From: Bermanella sp047628755
Lineage (GTDB): Bacteria; Pseudomonadota; Gammaproteobacteria; Pseudomonadales; Oceanobacteraceae
NCBI GenBank assembly: GCA_047628755.1
Contig: JBLHVV010000004.1
Location: 1-61,928 of the forward strand
DNA: 61,928 nt
Reading direction: 5' to 3'
Each line of letters starts with the position of its first letter. Within the stretch, counting starts at the first letter, position 1. Below the pieces are notes generated by a model. That model worked only from the letters and a program-made list of their open reading frames with translations. It made no database searches and was not told the DNA's origin. The translations under genes and the position numbers were made by a program. Shown piece after piece: positions 1-8,628 of this stretch.

Positions 1-822
1 AATATCGTCTAGCTGAGAAAAACCTAACTTAAGTTGCTCACCATATTGTTTGATTATAACGTTCCAGCGCTCACTTAATTGAAAGTCTATAGCGCTGTAT
101 CGACTATTAATTTTACAACCACCGGCAGAAATTTTTTCATTAGATTTAAATTTCGCATCAAAGTCGGTATCAATTTGTGCATTTATTAAAAAGTCTAAAT
201 CATGTGGGTTGCATTCAATTGTTAACCCACCGGTATCTGTAGGCAATGCATTTAATGCCTGTTGAACTATATTAATAATGTGTTCACTGCCATGACTTAA
301 TTCTTCTGCCACAACCGCTTCAGCTATTGAAATAACTAGGTTGGGTAAAATATCTTCCACCGCTGTTTTTTGCTCACTTACCGATTTTTCCATGTTACGC
401 ATACAAGAGTGTAATTTTGAGTTTAGCTCCGCACTTTTATTATCAGCATCAGCTTCGGCTTGCTTTTCACCCTTTTGGAAACCTGCGTCATAACCAAGTT
501 TTTCACCTACTTCTTTACCTTCGGTAATGCCTACTTTATTGCCTTCGTCAAAACCTAGTTTCTCACCTTTTTGACGACCCTCCACTAATCCTTGCTCTAA
601 ACCTTCGTTATAGGCCTCTTGTCTAATAGCTTCAAGCTGCTCTGCTGTGATAGGCTCTATTTCAATCTCTTCTTCTTCGATTAATACTTCCGAGTCGTCT
701 TCTTCCTCTTCTATTTCTACTTCGGCTTGAACAATATGTTTTGGCTCTGTCCAAAATGGCAATTTCCATAACTTAGGTTCAGGAACCTCTTCAGCAGGTA
801 TGCGCCCTCTGCGATCACTCAT
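1..822 (-). CDS. fliH: FliH, flagellar export ATPase regulator (C-terminus off window)
   Basis: The minus-strand frame opens at an ATG (820-822) and stays open to the left edge: 274 codons are visible and the stop is outside the window. FliH holds the type III export ATPase FliI and docks it at the base of the flagellum in the cytoplasm. The N-terminal third is very acidic, with runs of Glu/Asp around residues 31-50. It is followed by a stretch of Gly-containing heptad-like repeats (EGLEQG, EGRQKGEKLG, EGNKVG, EGKEVG; about residues 60-100). That GxxxG-rich helix is typical of FliH, and the C-terminal part matches the FliH/HrpE fold. It lies 114 bases downstream of fliG in the same direction, so it is probably cotranscribed, although the gap is wider than the usual overlap. 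FliI would be expected next. Confidence 0.88.
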   Translation of the reverse strand, partial: MSDRRGRIPAEEVPEPKLWKLPFWTEPKHIVQAEVEIEEEEDDSEVLIEEEEIEIEPITAEQLEAIRQEAYNEGLEQGLVEGRQKGEKLGFDEGNKVGITEGKEVGEKLGYDAGFQKGEKQAEADADNKSAELNSKLHSCMRNMEKSVSEQKTAVEDILPNLVISIAEAVVAEELSHGSEHIINIVQQALNALPTDTGGLTIECNPHDLDFLINAQIDTDFDAKFKSNEKISAGGCKINSRYSAIDFQLSERWNVIIKQYGEQLKLGFSQLDDI

Positions 823-936
823 GAATAATACTACGCTCTAAAAAATTAAGGCTAAAAGCAAAGTGCTTAGCCCCTAAAACTGGAAATATTTCTATCTATT
901 TTAATTTTTAAATTATTACTGTATTTATAAAAACCG

Positions 937-1992
937 CTATAACATTTGCTCGCCACCAGCACCACCAAGTACAATTTCGCCAGCGTCTGCCATACGTCTT
1001 GCAATAACCAATATTTCTTTTTGTGCTCCCTCCACTTCGCTCAGTTTCACTGGACCTTTCGCCTCTAAGTCGTCGCGTAGAAGTTCGGCTGCGCGTTTTG
1101 ACATATTGCGAAATATTTTTTCTTTAAGGTCTTCGTCAGCACCCTTAAGCGCCAATGTGAGCAGATCTCCAGAAACTTCCCTTAACATAGCTTGAATGCC
1201 GCGGTCGTCCACATCGTTAAGGTTTTCAAATACAAACATAAGGTCTTGTATTTGTGTGCCCATTTCTTCATCGACTTCTTTAATTTGTTCAAGCAACTCG
1301 CCGCTCATTGTACTGTCTAAATTGTTTATAATGGCCGAGGTTACTTTCACACCACCCATTGCGGTGGTTTGCTGCCCTTGATTACCAGAGAATTGTTTCT
1401 CTAAAATATCATTTAATTCTTGAAGTGCAGCAGGTTGTACCGCTTGCAATGACGCTACCCGCATCATAATATCGAGACGTACTTTTTCATCAAAGTTATA
1501 GAGAATTTCAGCGGCTTGATCGGGCTCTAAATAAGCAATAACAATAGCTTGTATCTGTGGGTGCTCGTGGCGAATAATATCGGCTACTGCACGACTTTCC
1601 ATCCATTTTAAGGTATCTAGGCCAGTGGTATTACCACCCAGTAGAATTCGATCTATTAAACCGCCTGCTTTGTCTGCACCAAGTGCTGTAGTCAGCATGT
1701 TGCGAATGTATTCGTCGGCGCCTAAACCCATTCCTGTTTGTCCAGAAAGGCTATCTAAGAACTCAGCAACGACACCTTCTACTTGAGTTTGCGTTACATC
1801 TTTTAATGCAGCCATACTGGCGCCAACTTGCTGCACTTCTTTTGGACCTAAGTGCTTTAAAAGCTCTGCTGCGTCCTTTTCACCTAGGCTCATTAATAAA
1901 ACAGCTGCACGCTCTTTATGGCCTAAACTTGAAAGGTCGCCACCTTTAGGTTGTACAGCTGGTGTGGCTGCTGTTTCATTATCCTTCGCCAT
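937..1992 (-). CDS. fliG: FliG, flagellar motor switch protein
   Basis: The product is 351 residues, slightly longer than the usual 330-340. FliG forms the rotor ring between the MS ring (FliF) and the C ring (FliM/FliN) and carries the charged residues that meet the stator. The N-terminal domain (about 25-110, beginning LGHKERAAVLLMSLGEKDAA) binds FliF. The middle domain contains the EHPQ motif (HEHPQIQAIVIAYL, about 142-155). The C-terminal domain (about 240-340) has the conserved charged helix with DDRGIQ and LREVSGDLL. It starts inside the 3' end of fliF with a 14-base overlap, which indicates translational coupling and a stoichiometric need for the two partners. The first 20 residues are a poorly conserved Ala/Pro-rich lead. 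Confidence 0.97.
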   Translation of the reverse strand: MAKDNETAATPAVQPKGGDLSSLGHKERAAVLLMSLGEKDAAELLKHLGPKEVQQVGASMAALKDVTQTQVEGVVAEFLDSLSGQTGMGLGADEYIRNMLTTALGADKAGGLIDRILLGGNTTGLDTLKWMESRAVADIIRHEHPQIQAIVIAYLEPDQAAEILYNFDEKVRLDIMMRVASLQAVQPAALQELNDILEKQFSGNQGQQTTAMGGVKVTSAIINNLDSTMSGELLEQIKEVDEEMGTQIQDLMFVFENLNDVDDRGIQAMLREVSGDLLTLALKGADEDLKEKIFRNMSKRAAELLRDDLEAKGPVKLSEVEGAQKEILVIARRMADAGEIVLGGAGGEQML

Positions 1993-3718
1993 CGTTTACC
2001 CACTTCTTAAATGCTTGAGCAACCCGCGCTGGGTCTTCTGCTATTAAACCTTTGAGTGCATCTATCTGACGCTCAAATCCTTCACTTGCACCGGGTAATA
2101 AAAATTCATCAGCTCCTGCAAGAGTTACTCTATCGTCACCGAATAAGTCGTCGCCTTCACCTAGATCATCTAGTTCACCTTCAATCTGTGACATTTCGTC
2201 TTCTTTACCACGATCAACAAGGTTACGAACTATTGGACGAACTACACCAAAGATCATGATAAGTAAAAAGATACCAGCTAATACTTGCTTAACAATTTCC
2301 CAGAACCAAGGCTGGCGCCAAAAATCAGGCTCCCCTAGTTCTTGAGCCCCTCCTAAGAATAGACTATTTATAACACTAACACTGTCACCACGAGATGCGT
2401 TAAACCCAACTGAATCTTTTACTAAATATTCTAAGCGCTGTAGTTCTTCAGCACTCCAAGGAACATTCTCGGTTATTCCTGTTTGAGGATTAATACGTTC
2501 ACGATCGTTGACCGCCACCGATACAGTTAGTCGACGTAATCGTCCAACTTGATGCTGAGTATGACTAAGCGTTCTGTCAACCTCATAATTTCTAGTGGCT
2601 TCGTTACGACGTTCAGTAGGTTGACCTGCTGCTGCTCCAGCTGCGCCAGCTTGTTCGGGAACAATTGCCTCACCAGGTGGTTGATTGGCTAACGCTCCAG
2701 GTATTCCACCATCGACCTTTGTAGTGCTTTCCTGATTTGAAACCTGCTCACTGCGTAAAGCAATTAAATCTGGATTGTATAATTCTTCAGTTTGCTCAAC
2801 TATAGTAAAATCTACATCGGCACTGACTTCGGCTTGAAAATTCTCTGAACCTAATACCGGTTCCAATATTCGCTGTACTCGCTGTGAAAGATTATTTTCT
2901 ACTTTGCGCGAATATTCAAATTGCTTAGAAGCTAAGAGATCTCCTTCGGTTTTATCATCTCGGCTGAGCAAATTACCTTTTTGATCTACCAGCGTAACGT
3001 TTTCTGTAGGCAGCTCTGGAATACTGCTGGCAACTAGATTTATAATTGCATCTGCTTGCTCAGGTTTTAGACCTTTACCACCGTAAAGCTCTAGGAAAAC
3101 CGAAGCCCTTGGCTCTCGATCATCCCGAACGAACACAGATGCCTTAGGTAAGGCTAAATGAACCCGTGCATTACGGACACTTTGTAAACTTGAAATAGTA
3201 CGGGCCAACTCACCCTCTAGGCCTCTGCGATAGCGTGCACTTTCAATAAACTGACTGGTACCTAACCCTTGTTCTTGATCGAGCAGCTCCAAACCTACAG
3301 TGTCGTCTATTTCAGCTATGATTGGCGCTAATGCTAAGCGGGCTTGGTGTATTTCAGAATCAGCCACCATTACAATTCCGCTTACTGGGTTTATTCGGTA
3401 GTCAATACCATTGGAATCCAGTGCTGTTAGAATTTCTTTTGCATTATAATCTTCTAAGTTACTAATAAGCGGACGATAATTCGTTTCTTGAGACCAAAAT
3501 ACAACGGCAATACCTAACGCAAGTATTGAGGCAAAACCAATTAACAAACCGACCTGTCGAACAATTGTTAATTTATTAAAACCCATCATGACTGGATTTA
3601 TGTCGCTTGCATCCATTGCTGATGGCAGGGTTTCGTTAGAATTAACCCCTTGTTCAGCTCCGGCTGCTTCTGCAGGTAACTGATCGACTGCTTCGGCTGG
3701 TAAATTATCTCTGGCCAT
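1979..3718 (-). CDS. fliF: FliF, flagellar MS-ring protein
   Basis: The 579-residue product fits FliF. It forms the MS ring in the inner membrane, the first structure built in the flagellum. A first transmembrane helix lies near residues 54-75 (LLIGFASILALGIAVVFW). Periplasmic ring-building domains follow, including the YscJ/FliF block with the FVRDDREPRASVFL motif. A low-complexity Ala/Gly/Pro linker lies near 340-370. The second transmembrane helix is near 475-497, and the C-terminus is an acidic cytoplasmic tail that ends in the FliG-binding segment (AQAFKKWVNDGEG). The ATG is preceded by AAGG at a suitable distance. The gene lies 76 bases downstream of fliE and overlaps fliG, giving a fliE-fliF-fliG-fliH operon. 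Confidence 0.97.
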   Translation of the reverse strand: MARDNLPAEAVDQLPAEAAGAEQGVNSNETLPSAMDASDINPVMMGFNKLTIVRQVGLLIGFASILALGIAVVFWSQETNYRPLISNLEDYNAKEILTALDSNGIDYRINPVSGIVMVADSEIHQARLALAPIIAEIDDTVGLELLDQEQGLGTSQFIESARYRRGLEGELARTISSLQSVRNARVHLALPKASVFVRDDREPRASVFLELYGGKGLKPEQADAIINLVASSIPELPTENVTLVDQKGNLLSRDDKTEGDLLASKQFEYSRKVENNLSQRVQRILEPVLGSENFQAEVSADVDFTIVEQTEELYNPDLIALRSEQVSNQESTTKVDGGIPGALANQPPGEAIVPEQAGAAGAAAGQPTERRNEATRNYEVDRTLSHTQHQVGRLRRLTVSVAVNDRERINPQTGITENVPWSAEELQRLEYLVKDSVGFNASRGDSVSVINSLFLGGAQELGEPDFWRQPWFWEIVKQVLAGIFLLIMIFGVVRPIVRNLVDRGKEDEMSQIEGELDDLGEGDDLFGDDRVTLAGADEFLLPGASEGFERQIDALKGLIAEDPARVAQAFKKWVNDGEG

Positions 3719-3794
3719 TATTGGTAACCTTACTTCTTATTCGGCTTTTTATGCTCTGATAGTTTCGAGCGGAATTAGACTATTTAACTATTAT

Positions 3795-4196
3795 TTATAC
3801 AGGCATGTTCATTATGTCTTTATATGCATCTACTAACTTGTTACGCACTTCTTTCATTGCTTCAAACGATACACTGGCTTTTTGTGCAGCTATCATAACT
3901 TCTGGCAAATCTACTTGTGGATCGCCCCGTTCAAAACGGTTTCTAAGAGATCCACTTTCTTGTTGTTGATCTCTCACATTGTTAATCGCATTACCAAACA
4001 TGGCTTGAAAGTCAGGTACATTTGGATCTGCTTTAACATTTGGAAAGTTTGCACTTTGGTTTTGAACCTTATCGACTTCACTTGATAAACGTTCAGGCCC
4101 GCTAAGTTGGTTAGCTGGCTGCTCTTCAGCCCTGATCTGAGACCTCACTTCTCTTAATTGTGAAATGACGCTACTTATATCGGCTCTTTCTACCAT
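3795..4196 (-). CDS. fliE: FliE, hook-basal body junction protein
   Basis: FliE links the MS ring to the proximal rod. The recognisable part is the C-terminal FliE domain (FQAMFGNAINNVRDQQQES, then DPQVDLPEVMIAAQKASVSF and RNKLVDAYKDIMNMPV). I chose the ATG at 4194-4196, giving 133 residues and the start MVERADISS. It has a GGGGGA ribosome-binding site, and the sigma-54 promoter just upstream predicts transcription to begin near 4228, which rules out the longer reading from 4229. The protein is longer than the usual 100-110 residues because of a polar linker at about 20-60. It is the first gene of the fliEFGH unit. Confidence 0.93.
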   Translation of the reverse strand: MVERADISSVISQLREVRSQIRAEEQPANQLSGPERLSSEVDKVQNQSANFPNVKADPNVPDFQAMFGNAINNVRDQQQESGSLRNRFERGDPQVDLPEVMIAAQKASVSFEAMKEVRNKLVDAYKDIMNMPV

Positions 4197-4239
4197 AGAT
4201 CCCCCAAAGTGAAAAATGCCTAAAGCCAAAATCTATCTC

Positions 4240-4254
4240 GCCAATTTTCTGCCA
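4240..4254 (-). promoter_or_regulatory. Sigma-54 promoter for fliE operon
   Basis: The minus strand reads TGGCAGAAAATTGGC, which has the GG-N10-GC spacing of a -24/-12 promoter and matches TGGCA and T-GC of the consensus. The predicted start of transcription (about 12 bases beyond the -12 GC) is near 4228, 32 bases before the chosen fliE ATG. In Pseudomonas the fliE operon is FleR/sigma-54 dependent, and fleR is the next gene upstream, which supports the call. Confidence 0.7.
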
Positions 4255-4393
4255 GTGAATGGCAGAGCATTTACTAATTTCTACGTGATAGTGGTTTTAC
4301 TGGCACTTCTACTAATAATTTATTTCAATCTAATCCTTATTTGCATAAGGCAGGCCAAGTTGAGTTTTTACATAAAATTCTAATCTAAATTAA

Positions 4394-5851
4394 CTAAGCC
4401 ATTTCTCTAGAATATATATTCACACCTTCTTCGCGCATTTTGGCCATTTTATATCTAAGTGTTCTTGGGCTTATACCTAACTTTTCAGCTGCTAATTTTT
4501 TATTTTTTTCATTTCGTAGGGCCTCAATAATTAACGTATATTCGCGTTGCTTCAGATTATCACCCAGGGCCTCTCCTTCTGTATCTGATATGGCTAAGAT
4601 AGACTCTTTACTCATAGAAAAAACATTACTGGCTGGCGGTATAGAGTCATTACTATCAGAGTCAAGAGGACTTACTGGCTGGCTGTGCCCCATAGTTGGT
4701 AGCATAGTCATAGGTTCGTCATTCATATTTAGTACAATGTTACTGGCTGATATTTGCGCCCCTGACTGAATAATTAAGGCTCGTTGGATTACATTATCTA
4801 ATTCACGTACATTTCCAGGCCATGTATATTGGATTAATTTTTGTTGCGCACTTTGATCAAAAATAAGTGGAGTCTTATTCTGTTTTTTACAATGTTTATT
4901 TAATAACCGCTCTGCAATAGGCAATATGTCTTGCTGACGTTCACGTAAAGACTTCCACTGCAATGGGAATACACTTAATCGATAATATAGATCTTCTCTA
5001 AATTTCTTTTCGCTAACATAACTTAATAAATTCCGGTTAGTCGTTGCCACGACTCGAACATCCAATGAGATCGTTTTTCGACCACCTAATCTCTCAACTT
5101 CTTTTTCTTGCAATACTCTTAATAGCTTTGCTTGTAATCCAATTTCCATTTCACTGATTTCATCTAGTAATATAGTGCCTCCCTGAGCCTGCTCAAATTT
5201 ACCCGGCATGGCATTATAGGCACCTGTGAACGCTCCTTTCTCATAACCAAACAGAGTAGATTCCAGCATATTCTCAGGAATAGCAGCGCAATTAATCGCT
5301 ATAAATGGACCTTTTCTACGCTCACTGTTTTGGTGAATATAGCGCGCTAATACTTCTTTACCTGTGCCACTCTCACCGCTTATAAGCACTGTGGCTTCAC
5401 TGTTTGCAACTTGCTTAGCTAACTTTAATAACGCCCTACTCGTTGGGTCATTTGCAACTGGCTCGTTGGCGTCAGCTTCACACTCTGACTGGCTACGAAA
5501 CTGGTTCACGGTTTCTAGTAAAACATTCACTTCAAATGGTTTAACTAAATAGTCTGTGGCACCATTCTGTATAGCCTGAACTGCTTTTTCAACCTCGCCA
5601 TACGCCGTCATCAATACCATTGGGATTGATGGATATTTTGCTTTAACATGGTTTAGTAAATCGAAACCTGAAAGCGCTCCCATGCTGATATCTGATAAAA
5701 TCATATCTACCGATTTTCGTTTCAAAAACTCGATGGCATCCTCAGCACTTCCGGCTTCATGTACTTTAATTTTTTGTAAACACAATGTATCGATAATTGC
5801 TTCACGCAGTTGTACATCATCCTCGACTACTAACATTGAAAAATCATTCAT
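4394..5851 (-). CDS. fleR: FleR/FlrC, sigma-54-dependent flagellar response regulator
   Basis: This is a 485-residue NtrC-type regulator. The receiver domain (about 1-120) has the acidic pair D11/D12 and the phosphoacceptor D54 (in MILSDISMG). The AAA+ domain (about 140-375) has Walker A GESGTGKE, the sigma-54 contact loop GAFTGA and Walker B ILLDEI. The C-terminal Fis-type helix-turn-helix (about 445-475) includes KKLAAEKLGISPRTLRYKM. In Pseudomonas and Vibrio, FleR/FlrC is phosphorylated by FleS/FlrB and activates class III hook and basal-body genes. It overlaps fleS by 8 bases, indicating coupling. The fliE promoter lies directly downstream, so this is the likely local activator. Confidence 0.95.
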   Translation of the reverse strand: MNDFSMLVVEDDVQLREAIIDTLCLQKIKVHEAGSAEDAIEFLKRKSVDMILSDISMGALSGFDLLNHVKAKYPSIPMVLMTAYGEVEKAVQAIQNGATDYLVKPFEVNVLLETVNQFRSQSECEADANEPVANDPTSRALLKLAKQVANSEATVLISGESGTGKEVLARYIHQNSERRKGPFIAINCAAIPENMLESTLFGYEKGAFTGAYNAMPGKFEQAQGGTILLDEISEMEIGLQAKLLRVLQEKEVERLGGRKTISLDVRVVATTNRNLLSYVSEKKFREDLYYRLSVFPLQWKSLRERQQDILPIAERLLNKHCKKQNKTPLIFDQSAQQKLIQYTWPGNVRELDNVIQRALIIQSGAQISASNIVLNMNDEPMTMLPTMGHSQPVSPLDSDSNDSIPPASNVFSMSKESILAISDTEGEALGDNLKQREYTLIIEALRNEKNKKLAAEKLGISPRTLRYKMAKMREEGVNIYSREMA

Positions 5852-7046
5852 GCTCTAACTCCTGAGTATTTGTAGTGGTGGGCAAATTAACAATAAAGCA
5901 TGCTCCACCTGTAGGCTGGTTGTAATAAGACAAAGTCCCGTGATGAGCTCGTACTACAGCATTTACAACCGGTAAGCCAAGGCCTGTGCCATTGCTTTTA
6001 GTCGTGTAAAAAGGTTCTGTTATCTTATCTTTTACTGAATTTTGAAGGCCGGGGCCATTATCGGATATAGCCACTACAATACTTGTATCTTCGTGTCTAA
6101 TTGTGATTTTTACTTGTGCTTTATTGCTTGAATCTTCAGCCGCTTCGATGCCATTTGAGATTAAATTTTGAATCGCACCTATTAAGCTTTCTTGGTGACA
6201 CTGAATAGCGGAGTCACTGGCATAGTTTTCAATAAAAATTTCAGCTTGATACTGCTTGGATAGTAGTTGTTTGCTTTCTGTTATAAGTTCTAATAATTCA
6301 TGTTGAGATAAAATTTTATTTAAAGGGGCACTGCCTTTAGCGAAAATCAACATATCTCTAACTTGTGCTTCAATATTTTTTAATTGTCGGCTTAATTTCT
6401 TTGAAAATATTGTTCTAGTTTGCTGCTCTAGATTTCCATCTGACAAATGCTGTGCATACAACATAGCACCTGACAAAGGCGTTCTTACTTGGTGAGCAAG
6501 GCTAGCGACCATATTTCCCATGGCCATTAAACGCTGATGACGAGACAGCTTTGCCTGAAGTTCACGGGTTTCTGTCTGATCTGTCATTAATATAATTTGA
6601 CCAGGTTCTCGATCTAAACCTGATGTTTGTATGCTGAGTCTTTTTCCGTTACGCAATGAAATCTCATGTCCATCATCTTCTCTAGGGCTAAAGTGTGCTT
6701 TGATTATTTCACGCCACAGCTCTCCTTTTATATTTTTTTGCTCAAACATAAAAGAGGCCGCTCGATTAATATCTTGAATACGACCATTTCCATCTAGCAC
6801 TACTACACCACCAGGCAACAGCTGTAACAGGCGATCTAATCGATCGGCAATTTGTTCCTTCTCTTTTAGCTCTTTCATTCGAGCTGCACTGACCTCAGCC
6901 AACTCACCCGATAAAACATGAACTTGACCTTCAAGCTTTTCATAGCTTTCTGTAAGCTGTTGAGACATTTCATTAAAAAGTTCAAACGCTTGGCGCAATC
7001 CCTCTTTTGGTATTGTTTCTTGTACGCTTTCTAAAAAAGACGTCAT
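5844..7046 (-). CDS. fleS: FleS/FlrB, sensor histidine kinase for FleR
   Basis: A cytoplasmic histidine kinase of about 400 residues with no transmembrane segment. It has an N-terminal coiled coil (about 15-70), then a PAS domain (LLPGGVVVLDGNGRIQDINR). The HisKA domain has the phosphorylated His in SLAHQVRTPLSG (near residue 190). The HATPase domain has the N box (NLISNGIEAAED), the G1 box (ISDNGPGL) and the G2 box (TGLGLPVV). I prefer the ATG at 7044-7046 over the in-frame GTG three codons earlier, because AGGTG sits 8 bases before the ATG and nothing suitable precedes the GTG. It is first in the fleS-fleR unit behind a sigma-54 site, which suggests FleQ control as in Pseudomonas. Confidence 0.94.
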   Translation of the reverse strand: MTSFLESVQETIPKEGLRQAFELFNEMSQQLTESYEKLEGQVHVLSGELAEVSAARMKELKEKEQIADRLDRLLQLLPGGVVVLDGNGRIQDINRAASFMFEQKNIKGELWREIIKAHFSPREDDGHEISLRNGKRLSIQTSGLDREPGQIILMTDQTETRELQAKLSRHQRLMAMGNMVASLAHQVRTPLSGAMLYAQHLSDGNLEQQTRTIFSKKLSRQLKNIEAQVRDMLIFAKGSAPLNKILSQHELLELITESKQLLSKQYQAEIFIENYASDSAIQCHQESLIGAIQNLISNGIEAAEDSSNKAQVKITIRHEDTSIVVAISDNGPGLQNSVKDKITEPFYTTKSNGTGLGLPVVNAVVRAHHGTLSYYNQPTGGACFIVNLPTTTNTQELEHE

Positions 7047-7115
7047 AACTTCCACACCTAAACAACTACTTTAAGCCAAATAAATGACTAATTTGATTTA
7101 TCTAGGTATGTAATG

Positions 7116-7130
7116 GCAAATAGCATGCCC
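7116..7130 (-). promoter_or_regulatory. Sigma-54 promoter for fleSR
   Basis: The minus strand reads GGGCATGCTATTTGC: GG and GC are 10 bases apart, with GGCA and TTGC of the consensus intact. The predicted transcript start is near 7104, about 58 bases before the fleS ATG. FleQ is the expected activator from Pseudomonas, and fleQ is present in this window. Confidence 0.7.
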
Positions 7131-7312
7131 AACATTGTTAAATTTATTTTTAGTAATAAAAAGAGCTAAAAGTAAGATGGAAGTAGGCGAAAAATAGATG
7201 AAAAATACTTATCTAACGTTAAAATGACCAGAAATGGAAAGGATGGGACAGAATTACCAACAGAATAGATTCCCCCATTTTCGAAAAAGACAATAACTTT
7301 GGTCTCAGATAC

Positions 7313-7348
7313 AAAAAAACCGCTACTTTTATAAAGAGCGGTTTTTTT
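7313..7348 (-). terminator. Intrinsic terminator after cold-shock-domain gene
   Basis: A hairpin with arms AACCGCT and AGCGGTT is flanked by A and T runs on both sides. It lies about 40 bases past the stop of the minus-strand gene at 7386 and would also insulate fleSR from it. Confidence 0.85.
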
Positions 7349-7385
7349 GTTTGACTACCTTATCTGAACTATAAGCTACTAACTA

Positions 7386-7898
7386 TTAACGTACTACCGA
7401 TACATCTTCAGCTTGCAAACCTTTCTGTCCATCTACAACACTAAACTTAACGCCTTGGCCTTCACTAAGTGAACGATGACCGCTTCCACGAATTGAGCGA
7501 AAGTGAACAAAAACGTCATCGCCGTTATCCCGTGTAATAAAGCCGAAGCCTTTTTTAACATTAAACCATTTAACCGCTCCGCGTTCACGGCCGTCATCTG
7601 TATCAGATTCTACCAATGTACCTGTTCCACGACGCTTATAACGAGGTTGATTTAGTACAGTTGCTGCAATTAATAACACAAGAAATGCAACTAAAGCCGC
7701 AACTAAATAGGCTACTGCTGCATTTGGTTCCTGTAAAAATATTGCCATTGGGTTTTCTTGTGAAGCTTGTGCTGCTGGAGAAACAAAATTAAATATTTTA
7801 TTTCCACCTACTAAGGTAAACAATGTTGCCATTAGTGCCGGAGTAGGAATCGCTAACAACAAACACACTAATACCTTCTTAAACCATGTATTCTGCAT
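7386..7898 (-). CDS. Membrane-anchored cold-shock-domain protein
   Basis: The 170-residue protein has two parts. Residues 1-90 hold two hydrophobic helices (about 8-28 and 60-82), the first preceded by positive charge. Residues 105-170 form a complete cold shock domain with RNP1 (KGFGFI) and RNP2 (DVFVHF), followed by the usual EGQGVKFSV strand. Cold shock domains bind single-stranded nucleic acid. Here the domain would probably face the cytoplasm, tethered to the inner membrane. Proteins of this layout occur in Pseudomonas and Oceanospirillales, but I know of no proven function. The gene is divergent from slyX and has its own terminator, so it is monocistronic. Confidence 0.85.
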   Translation of the reverse strand: MQNTWFKKVLVCLLLAIPTPALMATLFTLVGGNKIFNFVSPAAQASQENPMAIFLQEPNAAVAYLVAALVAFLVLLIAATVLNQPRYKRRGTGTLVESDTDDGRERGAVKWFNVKKGFGFITRDNGDDVFVHFRSIRGSGHRSLSEGQGVKFSVVDGQKGLQAEDVSVVR

Positions 7899-8013
7899 CT
7901 TAAACCTTCTTTATTACGTAAATTAATCAGTTATTACTTAAACTTGGTGTACAATTCAGCCAAGTAGCTGTATCTAATATTAATTAGCTTTAAAAATCAA
8001 TACGATAGAAATT

Positions 8014-8229
8014 ATGTCTCAATCAGACCAAGACCAAATACAAGATTTACAAATTAGAATCTCGTTCTTAGAACAGAACCTAGATGATTTCAACAACATT
8101 GTTACTGACCAGCAAGCTCAGCTCAGCATGCTTGAGCGAGCGGTTAAGCACCTTGGTAGTCGTTTAGAGCAAGTTGGCGGACCTGACATTAAAAGCGCTC
8201 ATGACGAAGCTCTTCCTCCCCATTATTAA
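8014..8229 (+). CDS. slyX: SlyX family protein
   Basis: The 71-residue protein matches SlyX in length and pattern. A heptad-rich N-terminal coiled coil (QIQDLQIRISFLEQNLDDFN, about 8-50) is followed by the family's C-terminal ending in PPHY. SlyX is a small cytoplasmic coiled-coil protein of unknown biochemical role. The gene is divergent from the cold-shock-domain gene and is followed by a terminator, so it is probably transcribed alone. Confidence 0.9.
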   Translation: MSQSDQDQIQDLQIRISFLEQNLDDFNNIVTDQQAQLSMLERAVKHLGSRLEQVGGPDIKSAHDEALPPHY

Positions 8230-8270
8230 GCTAGCTTCACGTTCTAAAATTTGTTTATGTTTAAGTCGTC

Positions 8271-8298
8271 AAAGAAGGTTTTATATGGCCTTCTTTTC
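8271..8298 (+). terminator. Intrinsic terminator after slyX
   Basis: Arms AGAAGG and CCTTCT are separated by a 10-base loop and followed by a T-rich tail (TTTCTC). The hairpin lies 42 bases after the slyX stop. Confidence 0.65.
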
Positions 8299-8308
8299 TC
8301 CACTGGGG

Positions 8309-8515
8309 TTATAGCTCAGCAATTTTTTGCTCTGTAATCTCTAGTTGCAGCACCATATGCTCATTATCAAGGCAACCTATATCTGCTTCTCACTGAATCT
8401 TCTGTACTACTTCAAATACACGGACAAAGCGGCCAAGAATTCTAATTTTGATGAGGCCTGAACGGCTTAAAACCTGCAATTCCGTAGTCTTAGCAAGGTT
8501 TAAAGTAGTTAACAC
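8309..8515 (-). pseudogene. Possible decayed small gene, one internal stop
   Basis: The minus-strand frame from a GTG at 8513-8515 encodes a protein-like stretch (TTLNLAKTTELQVLS, then IKIRILGRFVRVFEVVQ) to a TGA at 8390-8392. It continues in the same frame for 26 more codons (NEHMVLQLEITEQKIAEL) to a stop at 8309-8311. The amphipathic, low-stop composition looks coding, but I recognise no family and see no ribosome-binding site. It occupies much of the otherwise empty slyX-plsB gap. It could be a remnant, a 41-residue gene, or chance. Confidence 0.25.
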
Positions 8516-8628
8516 ATTGGTTTAACAATATTTCCTGATACAATCTAATTGTTCACTGTTTTAAAGCTAATTTTAATAGATTATAGATATCAGCTTTTTT
8601 TTCTTTGGTTATAGTTAAGGTAGAAATT

